From Lepidodermella squamata (lineage: Eukaryota; Gastrotricha), in the NCBI GenBank assembly GCA_047495785.1, contig JBLDXI010000004.1:620001-684000 (forward strand): a stretch of 64,000 nucleotides of DNA, read 5' to 3'. The notes below the pieces were generated by a model. That model saw nothing but the letters and a program-made list of their open reading frames with translations. It had not been told where the DNA came from and searched no databases. The position numbers were made by a program, and so were the translations under genes. Positions 45,401 to 56,764 of the stretch are shown piece by piece (position 1 is the stretch's first letter; every line of letters starts with the position of its first letter).

Positions 45401-47469
45401 ATGCAAAAATATATAAAAAATTGCTTACAATTTAAAGGTTAAATGACTTCCCAAAATTCCCAAAAAATTTATTTTCAAAATTAAAAAAAAATCCCTTTTA
45501 GAATTTGGATTTGAAAGTAAAAAAGCATTTGGGTTCCGCATGTTAAAAGCTCTTTTCCGAATTTTTCCAATAATATCTGATTTTGTCCAGCGAAATTCGA
45601 CATTTGTTCAACCATAATTCATTTTCAAGTTTTTCAATTAAAAAAATGGAAACCTGCATAATAATTAAATATTAACTAAAAATATCATTTAATAGTGGTT
45701 TTGTCTCATTTTTTAATAAATAAATTATTATCATATTTTTATGGCAAAAATCTGAAAAACTGATTTTTTGTTTCCATAATTTAATTTTGACTTTGAATCC
45801 CTATAGATTGTCAGCAATGGCTCATGACTTCTCGAATTTCCTGAAATTTGGTGAGTTGCAAACCACCATGAATTTATTTGATCATTAAGTTTTCACTTTG
45901 TCCGCATTTCATGTCCTCGAACGACTGCACTATGGACGGTGGACGGTTTCGTTGTTGAACAAAACCGAAAACAAACCGCAATGAAGGTTAGAAGTCTCTG
46001 ACAATTTTAGAGACAATTTTTCATCCAAAAAATGAATGAATATAACCATTTTCAGGCAATCTTTAAGTTTGTGCTCACTTACATCAAGCTGGTTCAGCCT
46101 GTGGACACGACCCTCGGCGATTTGAAACCGGTTGAAAAGGCGAGTTAATTAATCAATTTTAGCATGCAAATTTAGTATATCTGATGAACAAACTTTGCTG
46201 ATAATTTTCCCTTAACTCAATTTTTAAAGTAAAATTAGGTTAAGAAAAATTCCCAGAAAAAATGTTTCATGAGCTGATTCCTGTAAATAATCGATTATCG
46301 GTCGCGAGTAGAATTTCGACAAGCTGGTAAAATGAGCAAAGCCTGCCTTCGAATAATTTTAGGTTATTTCGGCGTTTTACCCAAAATTAAACAACAATTT
46401 AAATGATTTCATCTGAATTCTGTTGCTTGTGGCTTGAGGAATCATTTTGGCGCATATTTTCATTCCATATTCAGTTTAATTGCGAAACTGTTGATTTTCA
46501 GGGATTTTGCACAAGATCGGCAAGATCGAAGTAAATGTCCTGATGCTGCTGCTGATTTTGAAATTCAGGTGATCAAACGTTGATGTCACGCTGTTACTTC
46601 GACTACATTTTCGGTTACTTTCAGTTGAATCCTGTTGCTGAAGCTGTTCACGTTAGGCTGAATTCCTGGCTGTTCGTCATGGGTCATTGGTCACATTTTA
46701 GCGCAAAAGATGCGCCAAGGAACAGACAATAAAATAACGATTTTTCTCGATTTTATTGCTTTTCGCGAAATCTGTGAAATTTGATAATTTCATGAAAAAT
46801 GCCGTTGATGTGAAAATCGTCATTTCTGTGGAAATTGCAATTTTCTCTTTGCTGTTTTCATGCTGCCATTTTTGCGTTTATCCCACCAGTTTTCACGATT
46901 TTTCTCCCATTTTTTCGAATTCTGTGTGAAAATGTGTTTTCCTATACGTTTTGCTGTGCCTGTGGTTACACGGAATTACACGATGTTCCTCGACTTTTTG
47001 TGCCATTTTCGCGCAGTCTGTGTGAAAAATGCTATATTTTTGAGCCATCTCTCTGCGCTTCCACGGAATTACACGGAGTTGTGAGTCTGGTTGATTTCGC
47101 CGGAAACGCTGGAAAAACTTGTCTTGACTTGCTTTTCTCGGCTGAATCTTCTTACATGAGTTTACAACGGCGAAATGTCGTTGGAAACTTAAGTTTGACG
47201 ATTCAGCTGGGAGAAGCAAGTCAAGACAAGTTTTTCCAGCGTTTCCGGCGAAATCAACCAGACTCACAACTCCGTGTAATTCCGTGGAAGCGCAGGGCGA
47301 ACGGCGGCCAATTATGGTCTAAATGTAAATTCGTGTGAGCTGAATCAATAAAATGATCATGTAAATTCATAGGAGTCGTTACCATTTCTACCTGATTTTA
47401 CAGCAAAATACACGGACGTGTTTTCACCCCATTTACACGAGTTTACAACATGAAACTTTTTAGTCCGGG
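42402..47469. mobile_element. 5.07-kb TIR element of unknown type, inserted in hAT relic
   Basis: The ends are CCCGGACAAAAAAGT and inverted CCCGGACTAAAAAGT, flanked by TT (42400-42401 and 47470-47471). Removing the element and one TT restores the hAT frame. Terminal ~600 bp on each side are crowded with words such as TTACACG, CGTGTAA and CATGTAAA in both orientations. Frames of about 100 residues inside (44442-44747, 43977-44306, 46835-47338) resemble nothing I know. A long hairpin sits near the right end. No transposase identified. Confidence 0.75.
47053..47295. repeat. Long hairpin (arms about 95 bp)
   Basis: Left arm 47053-47148 and right arm 47200-47295 are inverted copies starting CTGCGCTTCCACGGAATTAC. 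They are perfect for about 78 bp, then have a few mismatches. Each arm includes the subterminal word ATTACACGGAG. Confidence 0.88.
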
Positions 47470-47471
47470 TT

Positions 47472-48165
47472 GTCGCGTTACTGTCACCGAATTATTGAAC
47501 GTCGTCTATGAAGAGGACAAAGCTGGTGCCGACAAGGCTTTGAAAGGAGACTATGGAACGATTATGTAGGATGGCTGGAGCACAGGTTCCAATGGAATAG
47601 TCCCAGCGGCATATTCCGGCTCGTCTTGTCGCTACATTCGATCAGATCCGATCGCGATTACTGAGGAGCCTCGGCAGAAATTTGTCTGGGTTTTCTCGAG
47701 ACTGCATTGGCCGAAGTTGAACAGTTGAAGGCGAACGTTGTTGCATTTGTAAGTGATAGCGAAGCTAAAACGAAAAAATTCCGCGAGCTATTAAAACAAA
47801 AGCGGCCAGATTTAGCTGTTTTCGGCTGCTCGATACACGCAATGGATTTGGAGCTGGAGGAAATGAGAAGTTTTTTTCCGGGTCTGCTGGCTGAAATAAA
47901 AAGCTGCCAGTTAATTTTTCGCACACATCGCCTTTCTTCTCGCCTCAAGAAAATTCCCGGTGCACTGGCAGCAAAATTTCCGCCTGCAACTCGCTTGCAC
48001 TTTTGGGTTGATGTCGTCCAGAATTGGAAGCATCATCGCCTGTTTTATCTGCAAGTTCTTCAATCAAAGCCTGAATTGAGCAATTAATTCGCGCCTGAGT
48101 TGAAAGTTCAACAAGATCCCATTATCCTTTCACGAGCTGAAGAATTACTGATGGTGCCGATTCCT
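47472..48165 (+). pseudogene. hAT transposase relic, 3' part (DUF659-like)
   Basis: The frame TVTELLNVVYEEDKAGADKAL leads to a stop and then DGWSTGSNGIV, where hAT proteins have the catalytic DGW(S/T). In another frame follow FVSDSEAKTKKFRELLKQKRP and LAVFGCSIHAMDLELEEM, the typical (S/T)D.A....... GC..H...L region of DUF659 proteins. At least two stops and a frameshift are present. It joins in frame to 42119-42401 once the 42402-47469 insertion is removed. The C-terminal dimerisation domain was not found. Confidence 0.78.
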
Positions 48166-49051
48166 GCTGTACTTTTGCGGTACATTAAGCGGCACTTTTA
48201 CGGTACTTTTACGGTACAAATCCCGAAATGAAAAAACTCAGCCGAAGTTGGGGTTGTACACTGGGAAATTGTTAAAATTTTTGAAACGGTCCGACAACTC
48301 TGACAGTCCGCACGATTCTTCACAAGATATCAGCGATTCGAGTCCCAAAAACGCGCCGCTCGCGCAAAAATCATGTCTTGAAAGTCGCATTTATGGGCTT
48401 CTATGACTGTCTTGGCTATATATAATACTGATATAATTGATCAACACGGCCTGCAATAAAATTGTTTTGCTACATACCATGAAAGTACTTGGCCCAAATT
48501 TTTTACCCCATTTTTGTTGCGCATTTTCTTGCGGTACGTCTGCGGTACCGAAATGCCGAAAAAGTACCGAAATAATCGTACTATGACCAGTAATAGTTCA
48601 AAGTAATTTATTCAATTATTTAATTTTAATTTTAAAATTTTAAAATTTTAAAATGGTGCGAATCTGTGAAGATCGATTGAAATCGCGTGCGTGATAGTAG
48701 ATTACGAATGGAGTAAGCTTCAAGCCTATAACTAATAACAAAAAATGGCCACACACACTCAATTATCGATGACATTTTAGTAAACAGCGCTGCGGGTTCG
48801 AAGCTTCTTTCACTAAACAATCTTGATTAGACATTTTCACGAGGGATAATACAGCCTAAAAATCGGGATCATCTGCTCGAATGTTTAATAAATGAGGAAG
48901 CACCGGTCAGACAATGCAATGTTTGCGAAATTTGAAATGTTTGAAAAAGATCAACACCGCTTTAATAATTTCCATCATTTTTTCCTTTTAAATTATGTGG
49001 AATCGTTTGGTAGTTTTTCTTCCACGTTCAAAATATGGCTGAGTCGCATAA
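48166..49051. other. Non-coding, GGTAC-rich repeat and AT-rich run
   Basis: TTTTGCGGTAC, TTTTACGGTAC and GTACCGAAA words at both ends of about 48150-48595 suggest a decayed inverted-repeat element. (TTTTAAAA)n occurs near 48630-48655. No gene is seen. Confidence 0.4.
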
Positions 49052-49059
49052 CCCATAAT

Positions 49060-49460
49060 CATAGAGAAAAAAATGACCAGAGTAAGCACTCAAGCTAAAA
49101 TTTCTGAATCGTAATTGTTATTCAAAGTTGACTTTCTCAAAATCATTTTCCACTAAATTTTGCATGCCCATAGAACGCGAGCTGCTCTTTCACGTGGTAT
49201 AAGATTTGAGGTGGGCAACCCAACCGTTGTTAAGATGCAGAAACCTCGTTTTTACTATGGTTTCATCTATTTTCATGAGATCAAGACTGAGCAGCAATAG
49301 CCCACCACAAATCTTATACCACGTGAAAGAGCAGCTCGCGTTCTACAGGCATGCAAAATTTGGTGAAAAACGGTGATATCCGTTTTGAGAAAGCACTTCT
49401 ATAATAATGCAGATCAAAATTTTAGCTTGAGTGCTTACTCTGGTCATTTTTTTCTCTATG
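49060..49460. mobile_element. 401-bp hAT-type MITE
   Basis: The TIRs start CATAGAGAAAAAAATGACC. The exact 8-bp duplication CCCATAAT lies at 49052-49059 and 49461-49468. Eight-base duplications are the hAT signature. Arms of about 170 bp fold back, with a short centre. Non-coding. Confidence 0.9.
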
Positions 49461-49468
49461 CCCATAAT

Positions 49469-50461
49469 TTAATTTTGCGTGGCGAATCATTTTGACCGCA
49501 TGGAATAAAAGAGCCGATAATCTGGGTCTAAAGTAGCTTCTTGAAATAAACATTTCAGGCTATACTCATTATCGCAATGATTATAAGGCATTCACAGCTT
49601 GTCCCGACAGTTATTCTTTTCGCAGCTTTCGTAGGCAATTCAATTTTTTTACTTAAACCTACTGGTAGAATCTTCCGTTTTATCCGCAGTTATACTAAAG
49701 AAATCCCAGAAAACTCAGATGGTAAGGGGCTGAGAAATTTGCTGTGCTTATCTGCGCGGCAATAAAAACATTAAACAATATTAAAGTTTTTGAGCGTATG
49801 GCTAACCAAGAAAAACATCGTCGCCGTAGTAACTAAGAAAAAATAGCCCTTTATTCGCCCTTGATAACTGCTTCCCGGGATAACTACACGGCCTCCAGCC
49901 CCGCCCTCATGCAGTTATCGAGGGAGTAGATCTTCAAAGATTAATGGTCATACACTCCGTATCCATGAGGGCTCTTCCTGATGTAAGCATTTTTTGAACT
50001 TGAATTTCCAAGCGTAAATGGCTTGTTATCCCTGGTACTGAGAATCTGACTAACTTCCTGATTGCTGAGAAACACTCACTCGACACTTGATCACGAATTA
50101 AAGGTACACGCACTCAGAGATCTAATTACAAGTCCCATTAAAATATAGAGCCTACTTTTGCGAAGATGATAATACTTCATCATCATCATCATTTGGTTTT
50201 ATTTATCGTCGTTTTGCGTTATTGCTGAGGCATACAAATAAAGTTTAACGACAGCGAGAGCGAGTAGTCAAGTAGAAGGGAGCAAGTGGTCGAGCGGTCC
50301 AAGCACCTCACTGGCGGCGAAGAACTGTAGGACGCCATTCACCGGCAATAACATCGATAAGCAATAATCGATAACCGCTACGAGATACAGGCTGTACGAT
50401 TACAAATTCGAAATCTACGAGACAGTTCACCCTAGAAACGCCATTTGGGCCCGCGGCATCT
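49469..50461. other. No gene seen; Tigger-like MITE relic
   Basis: A short inverted pair, TTGATAACTGC and GCAGTTATCGAGGGAG, at about 49860-49926 resembles the 13309 MITE ends. (CAT)n lies near 50178-50192. Nothing else is recognised. Confidence 0.45.
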
Positions 50462-50599
50462 CTAGAGCTTATCACTTTCAGCCAACGACACAGCAATACT
50501 GTTTTCGATAGGCTGGGACAGGTTTCTGGCCACCAAGGCCGCGGCGAGAACTATAGGGATCACTAATGCAATAGTGCACACGTATGACTGTGAAAACAT
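50462..50599 (-). pseudogene. Secretory signal peptide stub, possible member F
   Basis: A 45-codon frame starts MFSQSYVCTIALVIPIVLAA, a strong signal peptide. It ends with SIAVSLAESDKL, loosely like the acidic helix start of the family, and then stops. A TATATAAG-like motif lies near 50617-50623, close to the ATG. No cysteine region follows in any frame. A second short hydrophobic frame (50617-50736, minus) lies just upstream. Likely a truncated copy, low certainty. Confidence 0.35.
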
Positions 50600-50736
50600 G
50601 CGAACCTAGAATGGCCTTATATGAAGACCGCCTGTCTCGAAATCACTAGGCTAGAATAATTAAATTTCCCTGTCTTCATCGACAAAATTATCACGAGAAT
50701 AACTAACATATCTAGCACTAAAACGAACGTTCTCAT

Positions 50737-51261
50737 TCTCCAACTGGGCAAAATATGTGCAGGTATCTGATTAGGTTAACACTAGGCCTATTCCTCAAAT
50801 TTAAATGAAAGCTAGTTAATTTCCTTTCTAATTAGTTAAAATCTGGCACTTTGGAAATGTAGCGAATTTGTCGAAAATGGGAGTGTCCATTGTAGGCGGT
50901 GCTTGCAGGGTCGAAGTCCATTTTTATTTAATGCGTCGATGGTGCGGTGGTGAGGTGGTGAAGTTAGTTGTGGTAGTAGTTTTTGCAAATATTTTTCATT
51001 CAGCTCCATCTCTTAATTAATCAGCAAAAAAGTAACCGACCCCTCGACCGCACCACATAGCAAGCGAAGAAAAAACACAGGGATTCATCATTGAGGTCAC
51101 TATGAAAAACAACACCTACAATGCCCTAATTACTCATGATTTCTCCTCCTGATTTCCACCATGGAAAGGCTGAACCAGCGTGCGACTGTCAGGGGCCAGT
51201 CATTAAAACAATGAGAATTTATCCCACTGTTTTGGTAATTTTGAGGGTTTCGGAGCGTGTT
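50737..51261. other. No gene seen
   Basis: Unique sequence with a GGTGCGGTGGTGAGGTGGTG run near 50940. Confidence 0.4.
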
Positions 51262-52563
51262 TTATAATAATAATAATAATTTATGTTTCAAAGCGAGCTT
51301 TGAGGACTAGAAGGGCATGCCACTCACTCTAGCCGAATGTCTTATCGTCAGGGCTGCAAAACATGCAGGATCGCACGGTAAAAATTTCCCGCCAAACCCG
51401 CTCGCTCGCTTTATTTAATTCAAACATCAGCCCATTACCTAGCGTCCATTTCTCAAGACTAAATCTTTTAACGTCTTCTACTTCGTCAAAGCACGCAACT
51501 GCAAATTTACCACGAGAAATCGCGTTTTAAATGGTTTAACTAACGATTTTATGGGGATATTTTACTAAAATTTATAGTTGCTCATGTTAATGTAAATCCG
51601 TAATTCTTTAATGCATCTCTTAAGTCTGAGTTTTCATGGTCGAATCGGCGCGCGACCTTCACGCGAATATAACTTAGAAAGTCGAAATGAAGTTTTGAAC
51701 GGTGCGGAATATCAAAACACAAATTAGATATTCTGATTCAGCGTTAAACGTTAGGTAATTGTACCTTTCAAAATGATGAAGAAATGCGGAGGAAAAGTTT
51801 ATCAGAGTGAGCGCGCGCGCTCAAAAACAGTGCGTGTGCAGCGCTCTCCTGCGCTCTGCCAAGTGTAAGCGAGAGAGACTGTGCGGGCGCGTCAGCAAAC
51901 ACAAACCGCACACTCACACACACGCGCGCGCGCGCAAACAAGCGAAATTCTGATTTATTTCCCCCTATTTATTCCCCAATTTTAATCATAGCCGCACGCA
52001 AATTTGCAGTCTAGCTCAACTTTTTACGCTGAATCCAAATCTCTGATTTGTTTTTTGAAATTCCGCACCGTCGTAAACTCGAGTTTTTCATATAACTTGC
52101 ACTAATTTCAAATGTTTAGAATTTCCTCGGAATTTTTAGTTTCTATGAAATGTCACTTAAAATAATACCGCGCAAGTTCAGTTTCCTATGAGGATATTAA
52201 TTTCCAAGTATTTCCCGCGGATGATTTTCCACATTTCCCGGTGATTTGTTATACTTTTCAAGGCGAAATTTCCCCAAAATTCCCTGCTGCGCGGCAAAAT
52301 TTCCCCCGCCATTGTGCGCCATTTTTGCATGTTTTGCGGCCCTGCTTATCTTAAGTGAGTGAGATTTCCGTATGACTGGATTCGACTGGATTCGACTAGC
52401 TGACACTTCCAGCCTCCCAATTTTCTATTTTGTAACGCGATGGATTGGTAAAACCACCGCGGGGCCGAGGGGGAACTCGATCTTGGCTACGTCACTAGGA
52501 CTGGAACCCAGTCCCGAGCGCCGAACGATATCCCCTCAGATACACAGTAGCTCAGCGACCAAG
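51262..52563 (-). repeat. Second SINE copy, split by a hAT-type element
   Basis: The SINE parts are 51262-51348 and 52345-52563. They match the 36552-36872 SINE, with a (TAA)n-like tail at 51262-51283. The head is truncated after the CTCAGCGACC region. The middle is replaced by the 996-bp insertion. Confidence 0.75.
51349..52344. mobile_element. 996-bp hAT-type non-autonomous element
   Basis: The ends are CAGGGCTGCAAAACATGCA and inverted CAGGGCCGCAAAACATGCA. The 8-bp flanks CTTATCGT and CTTATCTT differ at one base. The interior holds a (CG/CA)-rich stretch near 51810-51940 and no gene. CAGGG ends plus an 8-bp duplication fit hAT. Confidence 0.82.
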
Positions 52564-52847
52564 TCATTTTGGCAAATATAGCATTCGCTCACATTCTCCG
52601 CACTCGATTAGATCATGCCGACTCGGCTCCGCCTCGCCAGCATGCCCGCATCTCATGCTACGAATCTCAGATATAAATGAAACACTCGTATACATCATAT
52701 ATCATACAAATATAGCAACACAAATGTCCATCCCTGGCAGTTCAGGGACCCTGGGCTGAACAGTTTACAATTGGAAAATTATCCTCACTTTCCTATCTCC
52801 AAATTTATTTCCGAATTCAACCAAAATAATGGAATCAAAGAGCATCT

Positions 52848-53204
52848 TTATGATATGTAGTTCGGAATTGGATTGTAGCCACATCGATTCTGGATATATT
52901 TTGGAAGTTTTTCAGGAGATCGTCTAAGACAGCGCCGAACGTATTTCTGGTGAGAGTGAAATCGTTAACTATAGAACTTGATTTGATTATCGTAGCAACT
53001 TACGTCGTGTATGCACAACTTTTCGCACTGAGTTGAGGTAACCTTGTCAAGTCCACGAAATGTTAACGCTTCTAGTTCGGCTAGTTCGGCATCGTTGAGA
53101 AATCGCAGCCCATTGAGCATCGCACCAAGCTCGGCGTTGAATCGATCAGGGGCGGTGAGACACGGAGCTGCCATGGCAATGAAAATAATTACGAAGATTT
53201 GCAT
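52848..53204 (-). CDS. Small secreted four-Cys protein, member G
   Basis: Exon 1 is 53004-53204, the intron 52947-53003 (57 bp, GTAAGT...CACCAG, phase 0), exon 2 52848-52946. The product has 99 residues. A signal peptide (MQIFVIIFIAMAAPCLTA) is followed by the helix segment NDAELAELEALT, then Cys with spacing C-x3-C-x8-C-x15-C. The third Cys is followed by Leu, and the last is preceded by Y-I-x3. Unspliced, the frame ends within the intron, and only splicing supplies the second Cys pair. TATAAAG lies at 53251-53257. The helix segment LAELEALT is nearly identical to LAELETKA of member B, while the C-termini differ strongly. Presumed extracellular; function unknown. Confidence 0.83.
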
Positions 53205-53250
53205 TTTACAGTGATTAATTGATTTCTTACTGAATCCTATCAGCTTGGCG

Positions 53251-53257
53251 CTTTATA
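53251..53257 (-). promoter_or_regulatory. TATA box of member G
   Basis: TATAAAG on the minus strand, 46 bp before the ATG, leaving a short leader. Confidence 0.6.
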
Positions 53258-53729
53258 ACCTTGCTTCATGCACCGTCAGCTTTGCATTCAGTACAGCGGG
53301 GTTGATGTTTTTGTCACGCTGTCCCTTGATCAACAAACAATTAGTCTCCTCGTAGTTTGATTGAGAGCGATTAAGAGACATGGGCGATTTGGATGCATTG
53401 CGAAGGTGTGTCCTCGACTTGCGGTCGACTAAAAATGAATATCCAAAAAAGGCAAGTTGACACGCAGGTTTCAGGCATTTAGATTCGAATGGATAATTTC
53501 ATTAAACAAAAACTCATACATCGACATTGAGGTCCGCTGTTTGATGAACGAAAAAATCTAGTTCGAGTAAAAGACTGTTCGTTTGATCCATGCCAACCTT
53601 ACATTTTACTTGATTAAAAAAGTTGAGGTTCGAGTAACGCCTAACTTGAGACGTGACATCGCTAAGAAAAAAGGCAGCTAATTAGCTCGGATAAAAACTG
53701 GAGTGAACGATTTGCCAAATTTCAAATCC

Positions 53730-54038
53730 CAGTCATTGTGTTTGAGGTTGTAAGTTGAAAAAAATCTGCACGCTGATTGGTCAGTTGGCTCGTATCCATG
53801 ACTCCGCCTTGCTACTTGATCGTGCGATCCATAAAATGTTTGCAAAAAATATCTTTTTATGAATGGTTTTACGCATTTGTTGGAAACGCGTGCTACGATA
53901 CGGCCTTCATAAAAATAATAAAAGCCACAAATTATATAGATCGCACGATCAAGTAGCAAGGCGGAGTCATGGATACGAGCCAACTGACCAATCAGCGTGC
54001 AGATTTTTTTCAACTTACAACCTCAAACACAATGAGTG
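53730..54038. mobile_element. 309-bp foldback MITE
   Basis: Arms of about 100 bp (53730-53833 and 53938-54038) are inverted copies starting CAGTCATTGTGTTTGAGG. The ends differ by one base. No clear duplication in the flanks. Confidence 0.85.
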
Positions 54039-54946
54039 CCCAAAACTTCTTTTGTCCGTCTACTAATTCCGTAATTAGCTCAAATTGTGCATGCAATTCG
54101 CTGACTCTATAGTTTTGCTTGGAGCTCATAAGATACTTTTTCCAAGTGTATCTTCTCTTTTGATGGCATCGCTTCAGCGTAGGACAACTTTGAACTTGAA
54201 ACTTGATCTTTCATATGGAAAATCCGTTTCATGCATTGAGTTTCATGGGACGCCATATCAATCAGATGTTTTGAATCTGAATCGCAATGAATCTGAATGT
54301 TTTGAATCGCGCAAACAGCTCACAGGCGGATTTTTTCCATTATGGCATCTAAATTAATCTAAATCTAAGGAAGAAAATAAATCAACAGAGGCCTAAAATA
54401 TTGCCTTGTGGTAGCGTTCCTTCAACTTGTTTATTGGAGCTTCTCGTTTAGGATCGCCTTCGTCATCGCCATCTTGAACAAATCGTCGAGATGCCATCAA
54501 AGAAAGAAAGAAAGTAAGATTCATGAATTGGGCAGCAATTCGCCATTTCGACGGCGCATACGATCTTAAGAAAGAAAAGAATCGCTTTCCCCTATAACCT
54601 AAAACACACGTTTTACCATCATCGCGCGAGTTCCTTCAAAACGCATGTTCCCATACGACCTGCGTCAAATCCGCGCTAGAGGATGCGCTTTGCCCTAGAT
54701 GAACGTGCGTTACCCTAAAACATGTATATTTGTCAGCAAACAAATCTGCGAATTCTATGCAGCTTGTAATTTAGACAACTCAAACATTTGACCAGGCTCA
54801 TCTGACATTTTATTAGCACACTGGCATCAACATTCAACTTGAACTTGAATTGAGGCTGAAGCTAAGGACGTTAATAAGTTAGCTTAGAAGTTGGTAATAA
54901 AACTATGATTCGAATAGGCGTTTTACCATGTGTATAACACCATCTC
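54039..54946. other. No gene seen
   Basis: Unique sequence with GAAAGAAAGAAAG near 54503-54515. Short frames lack coding features. Confidence 0.4.
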
Positions 54947-55240
54947 TCATCGGTGCTTGTTAAGAGCAAGCTGAAGAAAACCAATTTGTCTGCGACAGCT
55001 GAGTTTGATGAAAGCTAGCCGTTCTTCAACAGAGCGCTGGGAAAGGCATTTCAGCATGCGGTGCGTATTTCTCCTGAGACAATGTACACATAGCGTCGAT
55101 GCCATCTCGTTGATATCTTTGGTTTCGGCCCCATAGTAGCGTTTCAGATCTGAAATGGTAGAATTTGCTGATAACGTTGAGTGAATCACTGCGACAATGA
55201 GGACGATAATAGCAAGTGCTTGGCTCGAAGCAAAGGCCAT
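54947..55240 (-). CDS. Small secreted four-Cys protein, member H (intronless)
   Basis: A single uninterrupted frame of 97 residues. The signal peptide is MAFASSQALAIIVLIVAVI plus a few residues. A helix-like acidic stretch (ETKDINEMAS) leads to four Cys with spacing C-x2-C-x10-C-x16-C. The third Cys is followed by Leu, and RLAFIKLSC at the end matches RLEFIAMMC of member I and RLDFIEAGC of A. The intron found in A, B, G and I is absent, and both Cys gaps differ by one or two residues. This could be a retrocopy-derived or divergent lineage of the family. It lies between G and I; presumed secreted, function unknown. Confidence 0.78.
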   Translation of the reverse strand: MAFASSQALAIIVLIVAVIHSTLSANSTISDLKRYYGAETKDINEMASTLCVHCLRRNTHRMLKCLSQRSVEERLAFIKLSCRRQIGFLQLALNKHR

Positions 55241-56764
55241 CGATATGATTTTGCTCTAAGTATAATTTAGAAGTGTTTTTCGCCCATGTAGAAAAGTGAA
55301 GCCTTTTAATGCCCTCTGACAGTTAGATTCTTACGCCGACAGAAATCAACATTGACAGTTGTCCGCATTTCAAGAACACCGCTGTACAGATTCAGCACGT
55401 GTGTGTCAGAGCTGTGGCAGCTACTTCAAGTATGTCGTCCGCAGCTCAGTTCAAAAATTGTCTCTAGATAATGTACAGACCATTTGATATAATTGGAGAC
55501 TGACATCAGATTAGCTTGGACCCTAATTTTCCGCCAGCCTCAAAAATTATATAACGCTTGGAATCGCGTGTGGTCTGCTGCAGCTAGGGCCTATCCATCA
55601 GCTCGGCACATGGTGGCTATTTTGTAATTCCCAGAATCGTGCAGGTTATGTAGTTAACAGAAAAACCCCCGGAATACGTCTGCGGGAAAAAACGATGCAC
55701 GCTTTACCCTTATATGTCATTGGACGCAACGGGTGGATAATTTAGAAATTCATCAACATGACGACCATATGATATTTACGGTGAGCTGGTCAGCTGCCGT
55801 GACACAGACAGAATATCTTGCACTCGAGAACAACAATTCGACTTCAAACAGGTGATAGTACTAAGCAAACTTCGAATGTGTTTACATCAGTGAATAATAC
55901 GCCTGAATGCAAAGTTTGACCAGTGTAGAAAGTAGGAAGACGTCAAAGGTACGGATATCGGCACCTTTGGTGACAAATCCACAGGGGGGACCCTTACACT
56001 CCGCGAAAAAAATTTCAATTTCCCAAATTTGCATTCTCATCACTTAGTCAACTTTTGCTAATCAGTATGTTATAAACTAAAAACTGAAACATCGTTTTTC
56101 AGAGCGCATCGGGGTTAAGAAGACGTGGCCCCTGATTGGGTCCATGATTACATTATGCCGAGTCTTTAATGAAGCGGACTATGGGAGTGGCATAATTGCC
56201 CTTGTTTCTTCTAACTGTCACGTTCTTTTGTGAATTTCAAAAGTAGAAAGTAGCTTTGTCGTTACCAACGTAATTTGATTTTTGTGAAGAGACGATGTTG
56301 TCAACAAATCAGTGTATTACTACCGTGATTATTTATACAAATCAAGTGTCTACACGCGTACTAAATGGCTGCTGGGTGAACAGGGGGAATTTTTTTGAGT
56401 CTGTTTAGATGGTAATTATTTGTCTAGGTGATTTTGATTTGTTTAATATTTGATTCGTTTAATAGGTGAAATCTGAGCGCCGTGATGGACACTGGCAGTC
56501 AATAAGTCTAATTAGCAGTCAGTTTGATGATTTTTTTGTCTGACATTAAGTTTTATATCTATGGAACCCAATTAATTTCAAATGTTGTTAACTGGGTTTT
56601 CGATTACCTCACATTGCGCTCTGCAAGATATGGTCTGAATGTCAATTTAGAATATTTGCAACAAACAGACAATTTTGATTTGAATTGTAATTGAATTGAT
56701 TGATTGTAATTGATATTAGAGTGATTTCAAATTGGATTGACACACTGCGAACGTCGCTTTGAGG
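55241..56764. other. No gene seen
   Basis: Unique sequence between members H and I. TTAAAAG near 55303-55309 (minus) may serve member H. Confidence 0.4.

Noticed and set aside
46835-47338. A 167-residue frame and its 124-residue opposite-strand partner
   Set aside because: Both are translations of the long hairpin. The repeated peptide arises from the inverted arms.
53678-54066. Overlapping frames on both strands sharing a 30-residue peptide
   Set aside because: The shared peptide is encoded by the inverted arms of the 309-bp MITE.
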